This document shows, piece after piece, positions 1 to 6,219 of a DNA stretch of 8,906 nt. The first letter of the stretch is position 1, and the number at the start of each line of letters is the position of its first letter. The position numbers and the translations under genes are program-made. Source of the DNA: Clostridia bacterium (GTDB lineage: Bacteria > Bacillota_A > Clostridia > Christensenellales > Borkfalkiaceae); assembly GCA_017504735.1 (NCBI GenBank), contig JAFVQP010000016.1, positions 1-8,906 of the forward strand, in the 5' to 3' direction. The notes under the pieces are model-generated. The model ran no database searches, was not told the origin of the DNA, and worked only from the letters and a program-made list of their open reading frames with translations.

Positions 1-741
1 ACTATGAAGCAGCTCTTGGAAGCAGGCGTTCACTTCGGTCATCAAACGAGAAAGTGGAACCCCAAAATGAAGAAGTACATCTTCGCAGCAAGAAATGATA
101 TTCACATCATCGACTTGCAACTTACCGCTAACCTTATCGAAGAAGCATATGCATTCGTATGCGAAACCGTAAAGGCTGGTAAGACCGTTCTTTTCGTTGG
201 TACGAAGAAGCAGGCTCAAGACGCAATCAAAGAAGAAGCAGAACGTTGCGGTCAGTACTATGTAAACAGCCGTTGGCTTGGCGGTTGCTTGACCAACTTC
301 AAGACCATGAGAAGCCGTGTAGAACGTCTTGAAAAGCTTGAAGCTATGGAAGCAAACGGCGATTTCGAAGTTTTGCCTAAGAAAGAAGTTATGCTTCTTA
401 AGAAGGAAATGGGAAAATTGCAGGCTAACCTTGGCGGTATCAAGACGATGAAGGCTATGCCTGGCATCATGTTCGTTGTTGACCCCCACAATGAAGACAT
501 CGCAATCAAAGAAGCAAAGAAACTTGGCATCAAGATCGTTGCTATCACCGATACCAACTGCGATCCCGACGAAATCGATTACGTTATCCCCGGTAACGAC
601 GACGCTATCCGCGCAATCAAGTTGATCTCTTCCGTAATTGCTAACGCAGTTATCGAAGCTAACCAGGGCGAAGAAGCTTTCGTTGCTCCTGCAGAAGAAG
701 CTCCTGCAACCGACATCGAAGAAGTTGTTGCTGCTGAATAA
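1..741 (+). CDS. rpsB: 30S ribosomal protein S2, 5'-truncated by the window
   Basis: Small-subunit ribosomal protein S2, which binds 16S rRNA late in 30S assembly and helps anchor protein S1 in many bacteria. The reading frame is open from base 1 (ACT, Thr). The first ATG at position 4 is not the true start: S2 proteins normally carry a few residues (of the type M-x-V-I-S/T-M) before the [13 protein letters not shown] motif, so only about 4-5 codons are missing. Family hallmarks in order are [15 protein letters not shown] near the N-terminus, FVGTKKQAQ, the RWLGGxLTNF segment, and the C-terminal [20 protein letters not shown] signature followed by [19 protein letters not shown]. The last 30 or so residues are an acidic Ala/Glu-rich tail, common in Firmicutes S2. 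It lies 104 bp upstream of tsf, the usual rpsB-tsf pair. Identification is very secure. Confidence 0.97.
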   Translation, partial: TMKQLLEAGVHFGHQTRKWNPKMKKYIFAARNDIHIIDLQLTANLIEEAYAFVCETVKAGKTVLFVGTKKQAQDAIKEEAERCGQYYVNSRWLGGCLTNFKTMRSRVERLEKLEAMEANGDFEVLPKKEVMLLKKEMGKLQANLGGIKTMKAMPGIMFVVDPHNEDIAIKEAKKLGIKIVAITDTNCDPDEIDYVIPGNDDAIRAIKLISSVIANAVIEANQGEEAFVAPAEEAPATDIEEVVAAE

Positions 742-776
742 TTTTTTGTAAAAACCGAGTTTCATACTCGTCAAGC

Positions 777-801
777 GAACGGGCGAGTGTATCGCCCGTT
801 C
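777..801 (+). terminator. Intercistronic hairpin between rpsB and tsf (leaky terminator or attenuator)
   Basis: A perfect 10-bp stem, GAACGGGCGA (777-786) with TCGCCCGTTC (792-801), closes a 5-nt loop. The following bases (ATTTCAATT) contain only an interrupted T tract, so this is a weak intrinsic terminator at best. It probably lowers read-through into tsf or protects the 3' end of rpsB mRNA. A smaller upstream hairpin, CGAGT (756-760) with ACTCG (766-770), could instead pair its right arm with a second CGAGT at 784-788, inside the large stem. The hairpin is seen directly; its function is inferred. Confidence 0.6.
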
Positions 802-845
802 ATTTCAATTAAAAAAAATCAACGTATATAAAGGAGAATACAATT

Positions 846-1739
846 ATGGCATTTACCGCTAAAGACGTAATGGCGCTTCGTGAAAAGACTGGCGCAGGCG
901 TTATGGACTGCAAAAAGGCATTGACGGACGCTGACGGCGACATGAGCAAGGCAGCTGACCTTTTGAGAGAAAGAGGTATCGCAAAGGCTGAAAAGAAAGC
1001 TTCCCGTATCGCTGCTGAAGGTATCGTTGCTTGCTACGTAGAAGGCAAAGTAGGCGTTTTGGTTGAATTGAACTGCGAATCTGACTTCGTTGCAAAGAAC
1101 CCTCAGTTCTCTGAAATCGCAACCGAAGTTTCCAAGGTTATCGTTAAATATAACCCTGCAAACGTAGAAGCGTTGCTTGCTTGCGAAACCGCTGCAAACG
1201 GCAGTGTTGAAGAATACCTTAAGGGTAAAATCGCAATCATCGGTGAAAAGATTGCTGTTAGAAGATTTGAAAGATATGAAACGGAAGGCTTCCTTGAAAG
1301 CTACATCCACCTTGGCGGCAAGCTTGGCGTTATGTTGGATATGGCTGGCGAAGCTACCGAAGCTGCAAAAGAAGTTGCACACGACGTAACCCTTCAGATC
1401 GCTTTCACGAAGCCTGCTTACCTTACCAAGGAAGAAGTTTCCGAAGAAACCCTTGCAAAGGAAAAAGAAGTGCTTAAACAGCAAGCTATGAACGAAGGCA
1501 AGCCCGAAGCTATCGCTGAAAAGATGGTTATGGGTAGAATTAAGAAATTCTACGAAGAAAACTGCTTGCTTGAACAGGCTTTCATTAAAGACGACTCCAA
1601 GAAGATTTGTGAATTGTTGAAGAGCGCTGGCGCTTCCATCAACAAGTTCGTATTCTTCGTAATGGGCGAAGGTCTTGAAAAGAAGAGCGAAGATTTGAGC
1701 GAAGAAGTTGCAAAGCAAGTTGCTGCAATGAAAAACTAA
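846..1739 (+). CDS. tsf: Translation elongation factor Ts
   Basis: Guanine nucleotide exchange factor that strips GDP from EF-Tu in the cytoplasm so it can be recharged with GTP. The 297-aa length is normal for the family. The N-terminal UBA-like domain holds the signature LREKTGAGVMDCKKAL (residues 11-26). The core signature ELNCESDFVAKN (residues 74-85) includes Asp80 and Phe81, the pair that in E. coli EF-Ts intrudes next to the EF-Tu magnesium site. The C-terminal part has the usual MVMGRIKKFYEE helix and an MGEGLEKK segment; the position before this, commonly Arg in an F-V-R-F context, is Phe here. The start is fixed by AAGGAG at 831-836, nine bases before ATG. It follows rpsB and is closed by a strong terminator, so it is the last gene of its operon; pyrH and frr, often next, are absent. 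A long open frame on the opposite strand is a codon-usage shadow. Confidence 0.98.
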   Translation: MAFTAKDVMALREKTGAGVMDCKKALTDADGDMSKAADLLRERGIAKAEKKASRIAAEGIVACYVEGKVGVLVELNCESDFVAKNPQFSEIATEVSKVIVKYNPANVEALLACETAANGSVEEYLKGKIAIIGEKIAVRRFERYETEGFLESYIHLGGKLGVMLDMAGEATEAAKEVAHDVTLQIAFTKPAYLTKEEVSEETLAKEKEVLKQQAMNEGKPEAIAEKMVMGRIKKFYEENCLLEQAFIKDDSKKICELLKSAGASINKFVFFVMGEGLEKKSEDLSEEVAKQVAAMKN

Positions 1740-1754
1740 TCTTTAAAAACAACG

Positions 1755-1782
1755 AAACGCGTGGTAAATCCACGCGTTTTTT
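1755..1782 (+). terminator. Rho-independent terminator of the rpsB-tsf operon
   Basis: Stem AAACGCGTGG (1755-1764) pairs with CCACGCGTTT (1770-1779) around the loop TAAAT. The T run continues to 1782 (six T from 1777). It starts 16 bp after the tsf stop codon. This is a canonical intrinsic terminator and marks the end of the translation operon. Confidence 0.93.
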
Positions 1783-1813
1783 GTATTGTAAAAGTAAAAA
1801 AGTGGAAAAGTTA

Positions 1814-1842
1814 TTGACAAATTTCGACAAAGGGTGTACAAT
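1814..1842 (+). promoter_or_regulatory. Sigma-A-type promoter of the membrane-protein gene
   Basis: The -35 box TTGACA (1814-1819) is a perfect consensus. A 17-bp spacer leads to the -10 box TACAAT (1837-1842), with one mismatch. The predicted transcription start is about A1849, giving a leader of only about 21 nt that carries the ribosome binding site. The bases just upstream of -35 are A-rich (A-tracts at 1791-1809) and may add UP-element strength. The promoter sits directly after the tsf terminator, so the downstream gene is an independent unit. Confidence 0.85.
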
Positions 1843-1858
1843 GGTAAAAGTTATATAT

Positions 1859-1865
1859 AGGAGGT
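1859..1865 (+). promoter_or_regulatory. Strong ribosome binding site that fixes the start at 1870
   Basis: AGGAGGT, a full Shine-Dalgarno match, lies 4-5 nt before ATG 1870 and downstream of a good promoter. This shows that translation is meant to begin at 1870, although the long membrane-protein frame downstream is in a different phase. It is the main evidence that the two frames belong to one gene. Confidence 0.85.
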
Positions 1866-1869
1866 CGTT

Positions 1870-2085
1870 ATGGACTATCAAAAATCAATACAAAGCCTTT
1901 TAAAAGAGGCGAAGGCGGGCGCTAGCTATAAACAGTTAGGACAAACCGTACCGCACTTTCTTAAAAATCGCGCTCTTTCCCTTATATATCGTGGAATTTG
2001 CGCTGATCATTGCGTATTACGTACAGTTATTCTTCTACAATGCAATGATGTCGCCTGTAACCTATTTGGAAGCGTGGCAGGATAA
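1870..2085 (+). CDS. N-terminal piece of a frameshifted membrane-protein gene
   Basis: This 71-codon frame has the promoter and ribosome binding site, but only its first 32 or so residues look real. They form a Lys/Gln-rich, probably cytosolic segment starting MDYQKSIQSLLKEAK and ending at VPHFLK. Beyond that it runs into Cys/Arg-containing sequence unlike a designed protein and stops at 2085. Meanwhile the +1-shifted frame, open from 1940, encodes a hydrophobic helix (F-P-L-Y-I-V-E-F-A-L-I-I-A-Y-Y) that continues as the long membrane protein. Removing one A from the AAAAA run at 1963-1967 joins the two as VPHFLK-IALFPLYIVEF, giving one 437-residue protein spanning 1870-3184. The extra base could be a sequencing or assembly error, a real null mutation, or less likely programmed +1 frameshifting. 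The piece alone has no recognised function. Confidence 0.6.
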   Translation: MDYQKSIQSLLKEAKAGASYKQLGQTVPHFLKNRALSLIYRGICADHCVLRTVILLQCNDVACNLFGSVAG

Positions 2086-3184
2086 GAAGAAAGAGGGGAT
2101 TCAGCATGCAACCCAAGCGGTGTTGTTCTTTGTATCTACCCCGTTTATCTTCTTCTTGCGCGTACTCATCTCGCTTATGAGCTTTAGTTTCTTCTTCCTT
2201 TGGTTCTTCTTGATGTGCTATACCTATCTTGTAACCCTTGGCGGTATCAAGTGGCAGCCTTGCATCAACGTGATCCCTGAAAGAGAAGGCGGCGAAACGA
2301 AACTTAGGGCTTCCGCAGGTGAAAAGTTTGCAACCGTTGCATTGTTGTTCTTTGCTGCATTCGTTGCGTTGATTCCTTTTGCGGATTCTGCATATGAAGC
2401 GTTGATGGTTGCAATGTCTGCATATGGTATTGTCATTGTAGTGGTGAACCCCATTGTGTGCGTGTCGGCAAGAATGCCCGTTGCGCCCGTGATGGAAGCA
2501 ACGAAAGACGATCCTCCTCCCATCCTTGAATTGGAAGAAGCAAACAGAAGCGGTATGTTCGATAACTTTGTATTCGGCTCGCTTATGTTGTCTTTTATGG
2601 CATTGTTAATCTTTATCATTGCTTGGATTGAGAACGGCTCTGATTTGTTCTTGCCTGAGGGTAATTACTGGTATTATTATAACTACAACGGCGTAGCGTT
2701 TGCCGGTGTATTCATGTTAATCCTTTGCGCTGGTATGGGTGTTGCAAAGCTTGTACTTTCCATGTTTATGGGGATCGGTAAGCCTATTGAAAAAAATGGC
2801 AAGACGATACTTGCTGGTATTTTGGTTGGTATTTGCGCGCTTTCCGCTGCATTTGGTACCTTCCAGTACGTACGTTACTTAATCAACGAAAATCAAGAAG
2901 TAGGCTATTCTAGCATGACGGAGTGGGAAGCGATTGATACCGCTAAAAATTCCACCTCGGTACATACGGCGATTGCAAATGAGTTGAATTTATATAATTA
3001 TAATACGCCGAACTATACGTCTAGCTCCGCAACGTCCTATTCGGATGGCAGCTGGCGTGTAACGTTGCAAGGAACGATGTGGGGATACAACTATAATGGC
3101 TATTCTACCAGTGAATCTTTCACAGCATACGTAACCGTAAGCGAATATAATACGGTGATGAGTACGACGGTTTATAGCTATTAA
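1991..3184 (+). CDS. Multi-pass membrane protein of unknown function (main frame of a frameshifted gene)
   Basis: I do not recognise the family. The nominal start here is GTG 1991 with no Shine-Dalgarno before it; the frame is open back to 1940 and very probably continues the frame that begins at ATG 1870. Seven or eight hydrophobic segments are visible: around VEFALIIAYYV, two adjacent Phe-rich helices near TPFIFFLRVL and FFFLWFFLMCY, then FATVALLFFAAF, GIVIVVVNPIVCV, MLSFMALLIFIIAW, GVFMLILCAGMGVAKLVL and ILVGICALSAAFG. Between them is a loop with Pro- and acid-rich sequence (DDPPPILELEE). The last 90 or so residues after the final helix are polar and rich in Tyr, Asn, Ser and Thr, as in an exposed domain. 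The motif YNYN occurs three times, once in the preceding loop and twice in the tail. The gene stands alone with its own promoter and terminator. Codon use resembles its neighbours, so there is no sign of recent transfer. Confidence 0.75.
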   Translation: MEFALIIAYYVQLFFYNAMMSPVTYLEAWQDKKKEGIQHATQAVLFFVSTPFIFFLRVLISLMSFSFFFLWFFLMCYTYLVTLGGIKWQPCINVIPEREGGETKLRASAGEKFATVALLFFAAFVALIPFADSAYEALMVAMSAYGIVIVVVNPIVCVSARMPVAPVMEATKDDPPPILELEEANRSGMFDNFVFGSLMLSFMALLIFIIAWIENGSDLFLPEGNYWYYYNYNGVAFAGVFMLILCAGMGVAKLVLSMFMGIGKPIEKNGKTILAGILVGICALSAAFGTFQYVRYLINENQEVGYSSMTEWEAIDTAKNSTSVHTAIANELNLYNYNTPNYTSSSATSYSDGSWRVTLQGTMWGYNYNGYSTSESFTAYVTVSEYNTVMSTTVYSY

Positions 3185-3191
3185 TGAAAGC

Positions 3192-3227
3192 AAAAAAAGA
3201 AGATGGAATTTTCCATCTTCTTTTTTT
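3192..3227. terminator. Bidirectional terminator between convergent genes
   Basis: A near-perfect inverted repeat is centred at 3209/3210. GAAGATGGA (3199-3207) pairs with TCCATCTTC (3212-3220) around a 4-nt loop, flanked by A7 on the left (3192-3198) and T7 on the right (3221-3227). Read rightward it ends the membrane-protein transcript, whose stop is at 3184. Read leftward the A7 becomes a T tract and ends the proBAC transcript just beyond the proC stop at 3229. Confidence 0.92.
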
Positions 3228-3228
3228 G

Positions 3229-4020
3229 TTATTTTTTAAGCTCTAGTGTTCGTTTGTAGGCGGCGGTGACGGCGGAACCTGCAATCTTGTGGAAGTCCGC
3301 CTCGTTTAAAGCGTGGATGCCTGCCAAAGTAGTGCCGTTCGGGGAACAAACTGCCTTTCGAAGTGCTGCCGGGTCGCCGTATTCCTGTAACATCCTTGCT
3401 GCTCCGAGCAGGGTTTGCGCGGTGTATAATTCCGCTTTGTCCTGCGGGACGCCGACCTGTATAGCGCCGTCAATCAAGGCTTCTGCAAACGCATAGACAA
3501 AAGCGGGGCCGCAACCTGACAGGGCGCTGCCTGCGTCAATGGCTTCTTCAGGAATTTTATCAAAAACGCCTGCTTTAGAAAATGCCGTTAAAAATTCCCT
3601 TTCCGCTTCCTCGCTCACCCCGTCGGTAGCGTACAAAATCATACCTTCGCCCAGGGTAACGGGGGTGTTGGGCATAATGCGTATCACAGGCAAATCTTTG
3701 CCGATAAACGAGCGTATTGCCGCAATAGAAAGCCCTGCCGCCATAGTGACCACGATAGCATTTTCACGCGCACAGAGGGCGTTTTTTAAGGGAATAAGAG
3801 TATCTTCCATCTTCTGCGGTTTTACGCCTAATACAACGAATTTTGCTTGCTGTACAAGCTCTTCCGCTGTCAACGAAACTGCGCCGTGGACGGTGAATTT
3901 TTCTATTTTTGTTTGGTTGTGGTCGCAGACGGCGATTTCCTTTCCGTTGACCGTTTTTAATGCGGCGGTAATCAATGCGCCGCCCATATTTCCACAACCG
4001 ATAAACCCGATTTTATACAT
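3229..4020 (-). CDS. proC: Pyrroline-5-carboxylate reductase
   Basis: Catalyses the last step of proline synthesis, NAD(P)H-dependent reduction of 1-pyrroline-5-carboxylate to L-proline, in the cytosol. The 263-aa length is typical. The N-terminal Rossmann fold starts with GFIGCGNMGGALI (residues 5-17). KPQ is at 68-70 and RIMPNTP at 114-120. The C-terminal dimerisation and substrate domain carries SGCGPAFVY (168-176) and the family signature CSPNGTTLAGIHAL (225-238). ATG is at 4020-4018. Its Shine-Dalgarno, GAGG at 4029-4026, lies inside the end of proA, and only 2 nt separate the proA stop from this start, so translation is probably coupled. It is the last gene of the operon, followed directly by the bidirectional terminator. 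No key residue appears to be missing. Confidence 0.97.
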   Translation of the reverse strand: MYKIGFIGCGNMGGALITAALKTVNGKEIAVCDHNQTKIEKFTVHGAVSLTAEELVQQAKFVVLGVKPQKMEDTLIPLKNALCARENAIVVTMAAGLSIAAIRSFIGKDLPVIRIMPNTPVTLGEGMILYATDGVSEEAEREFLTAFSKAGVFDKIPEEAIDAGSALSGCGPAFVYAFAEALIDGAIQVGVPQDKAELYTAQTLLGAARMLQEYGDPAALRKAVCSPNGTTLAGIHALNEADFHKIAGSAVTAAYKRTLELKK

Positions 4021-4022
4021 AA

Positions 4023-5282
4023 TTACCTCACCTGACCGTTGCCCTTGACAACGTATTTATACGAACAAAGCTCTTGTAAGCCCATAGGGCCGCGTGCGTG
4101 CAATTTTTGGGTGGAAATGCCGATTTCACAGCCTTTCCCAAACTCGCCGCCGTCCGTAAAGCGGGTGGATGCGTTGATATACACCGCCGCGCTATCCACG
4201 CAAAGGGCGAAAAGGTTGCACGCCGTTTCGTCTTCGCTGACGATACAGTCGCTGTGGGCTGTGGAATGCATAGCAATATGCTGAATGGCGGTTTCCACGC
4301 TGTCAACCACTTTAACAGCCAAAATATAATTCAAAAATTCCGTGTCAAAATCCTGCTCGGTCGCCATTTTACCGCCTAAAATTGCGTGGGCTTTTTCATC
4401 CAAACGAAGTTCCACGGGGGGGAATCCTGCCGCTGTACGTTCGCTGCATAACCGATTTTGCATTTGCGGTAAAAATTCCTGCGCGATGTCTTCGTGCACA
4501 AGGCATACTTCCGCCGCATTACACACGGAAGGGCGAGAAGTTTTTGCGTTGTAAAGAATGTTGAGCGCCTTTTCTATATCCGCGGCTTTATCCACGTAAA
4601 TGTGGCAAATGCCCGTACCTGTCTGTATGCAAGGGACCTTGGCATTTTCTACGCAGGCGCGGATAAGGCCTGCGCCGCCGCGCGGTATCAAGGCGTCGAC
4701 AAACCCGACCGCGGTCATAAGGTCGGTTGCACTTTGACGGGAAGTGTCTTCTAAAACGTTGATAAAGTTGGGGCTTAAGCCTATGGAAGAAAGGGTGTCA
4801 CGAAGTATCGAAACAAGGGCAAAAGAGGACTTGAACGCATCCCTGCCCCCACGCAATACGCAAACGTTACCACTTTTAAAGCACAGTGCACCTGCATCCG
4901 AGGTGACGTTGGGGCGGCTTTCGTAGATGATGCCGATTACCCCCAAAGGTACGCGGACTTTTTTCACCTGCAAGCCGTTGGGTAGGGTGGTTTCTTCTAG
5001 AATATCCCCGATGGGGTCGGGTAAAGATGCAACCTCGCGGATGCCTTGCGCCATACCTGCAATGCGTTTTTCATCCAAACGCAAACGGTCAATCATCACA
5101 TCGCCCAAGGTTGACCTTGCCGCTTCAACGTCCTGCGCATTGGCTCGTAGAATTTCCGCACTGCGCCGTTCTAATTCGTCCGCCATTTTCAAAAGGGCGG
5201 TGTTTTTTATTTCGGGAGAAAGTGTTGCCAGCTCGCGAACAGCCGACTTTGCCCGTTGTAAAATTTCCTGTGTTGTTGCCAT
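4023..5282 (-). CDS. proA: Glutamate-5-semialdehyde dehydrogenase (gamma-glutamyl phosphate reductase)
   Basis: Second enzyme of proline synthesis: it reduces gamma-glutamyl phosphate with NADPH to glutamate-5-semialdehyde, which cyclises to pyrroline-5-carboxylate. The 419-aa length is normal. It belongs to the aldehyde dehydrogenase superfamily. Visible are the cofactor-binding region [17 protein letters not shown] (111-127), the LRGGRDA segment (143-149), and the catalytic cysteine in [12 protein letters not shown] (Cys254). The C-terminal family signature runs through [20 protein letters not shown] and is followed by [20 protein letters not shown] is at 5282-5280 with a modest Shine-Dalgarno (AGGT) in the 11-nt gap after proB. 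ProA and ProB form a complex in known systems that protects the labile acyl phosphate, which fits the tight gene coupling. Confidence 0.97.
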   Translation of the reverse strand: MATTQEILQRAKSAVRELATLSPEIKNTALLKMADELERRSAEILRANAQDVEAARSTLGDVMIDRLRLDEKRIAGMAQGIREVASLPDPIGDILEETTLPNGLQVKKVRVPLGVIGIIYESRPNVTSDAGALCFKSGNVCVLRGGRDAFKSSFALVSILRDTLSSIGLSPNFINVLEDTSRQSATDLMTAVGFVDALIPRGGAGLIRACVENAKVPCIQTGTGICHIYVDKAADIEKALNILYNAKTSRPSVCNAAEVCLVHEDIAQEFLPQMQNRLCSERTAAGFPPVELRLDEKAHAILGGKMATEQDFDTEFLNYILAVKVVDSVETAIQHIAMHSTAHSDCIVSEDETACNLFALCVDSAAVYINASTRFTDGGEFGKGCEIGISTQKLHARGPMGLQELCSYKYVVKGNGQVR

Positions 5283-5293
5283 AACGTTACCTA

Positions 5294-6061
5294 TTACTTT
5301 GCATAAAATCGAGTGTAGCCGCTTTCTTGACCTGTGACAATATCATACAGCAGGCTGGGGTTTTCTCCGTTTGCAATCACCATATCCACGCCTTTTTCAA
5401 TGCAAATTTTTGCGGCGTTTAATTTGGTTTTCATGCCACCCGTACCCAAAGCGCTGCCTGCCTCACCTGCAAGGGTGAAAATGGATTCGGGGATACCGTG
5501 TACGCGTTCAATTAATTTCGCGCCATTATTTTTATGTGGATCGGCGTCGTATAACCCATCTACGTCGGAGAGGATTACAAGAAGGTTCGCCTCAACGCTA
5601 ACTGCAACCAAAGCGGAGAGGGTATCGTTGTCGCCGACCTTGATTTCCTCGGTGGCAATCGTATCGTTTTCATTGATAATGGGCAAAACGCCAAGGGAGA
5701 GCAGGCGGGACATCGTGTTGTTGAAATTTTCGTGTCTATCTTCCGCTAAAAAGTCTGCACCCGTCAACAAAATTTGCGCCACCGTATGATTATACTCGGT
5801 AAACAGTCTATCGTAGGTGTACATCAACTCACATTGCCCAACAGCCGCCGCTGCTTGCTTGGTGGGGATATCGGTGGGCTTTTTACGCAGACCTAATTTG
5901 CCCACGCCCATACCGATGGCACCCGAAGAAACGAGGATTACTTCGTGTCCTGCATTTTTCAAATCGCTCAGTACACGGCAAAGCTCGCTTGTACGGCGGA
6001 TATTCAGACGACCCGTTGTGTGCGCAAGGGTGGACGTCCCTACTTTTACTACCACTTTCAT
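5294..6061 (-). CDS. proB: Glutamate 5-kinase, short form without PUA domain
   Basis: Commits glutamate to proline synthesis by ATP-dependent phosphorylation to gamma-glutamyl phosphate; it is usually feedback-inhibited by proline. I chose ATG 6061 because the protein then begins [12 protein letters not shown], the normal start of the amino acid kinase fold. The frame could be extended 27 residues upstream, but those codons overlap the predicted promoter and leader. Motifs: Lys6 in [16 protein letters not shown] (44-52), INENDT (129-134), GDNDTLSA (143-150), [12 protein letters not shown] (164-175) and the GTGGMKTK signature (206-213). At 255 aa it ends right after the kinase domain, so the C-terminal PUA domain of the E. 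coli-type enzyme (about 367 aa) is absent; such short forms occur in other bacteria. An AAAAGGA Shine-Dalgarno at 6080-6074 is rather distant, 12 nt from the ATG. It is the first gene of proBAC. Confidence 0.95.
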   Translation of the reverse strand: MKVVVKVGTSTLAHTTGRLNIRRTSELCRVLSDLKNAGHEVILVSSGAIGMGVGKLGLRKKPTDIPTKQAAAAVGQCELMYTYDRLFTEYNHTVAQILLTGADFLAEDRHENFNNTMSRLLSLGVLPIINENDTIATEEIKVGDNDTLSALVAVSVEANLLVILSDVDGLYDADPHKNNGAKLIERVHGIPESIFTLAGEAGSALGTGGMKTKLNAAKICIEKGVDMVIANGENPSLLYDIVTGQESGYTRFYAK

Positions 6062-6120
6062 ATGATTCGTTATTCCTTTTGCTGATAAATATTTACCAAT
6101 TAAACCAATTTTTTGATTAT

Positions 6121-6149
6121 AGTATAACGCAAAAACAGACATTTGTCAA
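6121..6149 (-). promoter_or_regulatory. Sigma-A-type promoter of the proBAC operon
   Basis: On the - strand, a perfect -35 TTGACA (6149-6144), a 17-bp spacer and a -10 TATACT (6126-6121, one mismatch) predict a start at about A6114 and a leader of about 53 nt. The leader is A/T-rich with two ACCAATT repeats on the + strand (6095-6101 and 6104-6110). It is too short for a T-box, so no riboswitch-type control of proline synthesis is visible here. Confidence 0.87.
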
Positions 6150-6171
6150 CGGTACGAGGCGGCTTTAGAAT
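6143..6171 (+). promoter_or_regulatory. Sigma-A-type promoter of the glycosyltransferase gene
   Basis: -35 TTGTCA (6143-6148) and -10 TAGAAT (6166-6171) each have one mismatch to consensus and a 17-bp spacer. The predicted start is near G6179, giving a short leader before the gene. Its -35 box shares five of six base pairs with the -35 box of the divergent proB promoter (6144-6149), so the two promoters cannot both be occupied by RNA polymerase at once. Confidence 0.7.
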
Positions 6172-6209
6172 GAAAATTGAAAAACGAGCCACAATAATAT
6201 GGAAAAGAT

Positions 6210-6213
6210 GAGG
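6210..6213 (+). promoter_or_regulatory. Ribosome binding site favouring the start at 6220
   Basis: GAGG (within TGAGGG, 6209-6214) is placed six bases before ATG 6220. The upstream in-frame ATGs at 6199 and 6208 have no purine-rich match at a workable distance. The site overlaps the first codons of the longer reading. Confidence 0.6.
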
Positions 6214-6219
6214 GAAAAG

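Noticed and set aside
819..1718. 299-codon open frame on the - strand, antisense to almost all of tsf
   Set aside because: It is the mirror of a highly expressed, codon-biased gene whose sense codons give few antisense stops. It is Phe/Cys-rich, lacks a promoter or Shine-Dalgarno at its start, and tsf is unmistakable.
1955..1970. Programmed ribosomal frameshift site at CTT-AAA-AAT
   Set aside because: The needed shift is +1, whereas A-rich heptamers of this kind act in the -1 direction. No stop codon, internal Shine-Dalgarno stimulator or stem-loop is evident. An indel is simpler.
6095..6110. Direct repeat ACCAATT twice at 9-nt spacing in the proB leader
   Set aside because: Short, A/T-rich and not at helical spacing. 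It could be an operator, but nothing else supports it.
6062..6142. 27-residue N-terminal extension of proB (start at 6142)
   Set aside because: The extension would begin inside the promoter spacer, upstream of the predicted transcription start, and has no family similarity. [10 protein letters not shown] at 6061 is the normal kinase start.
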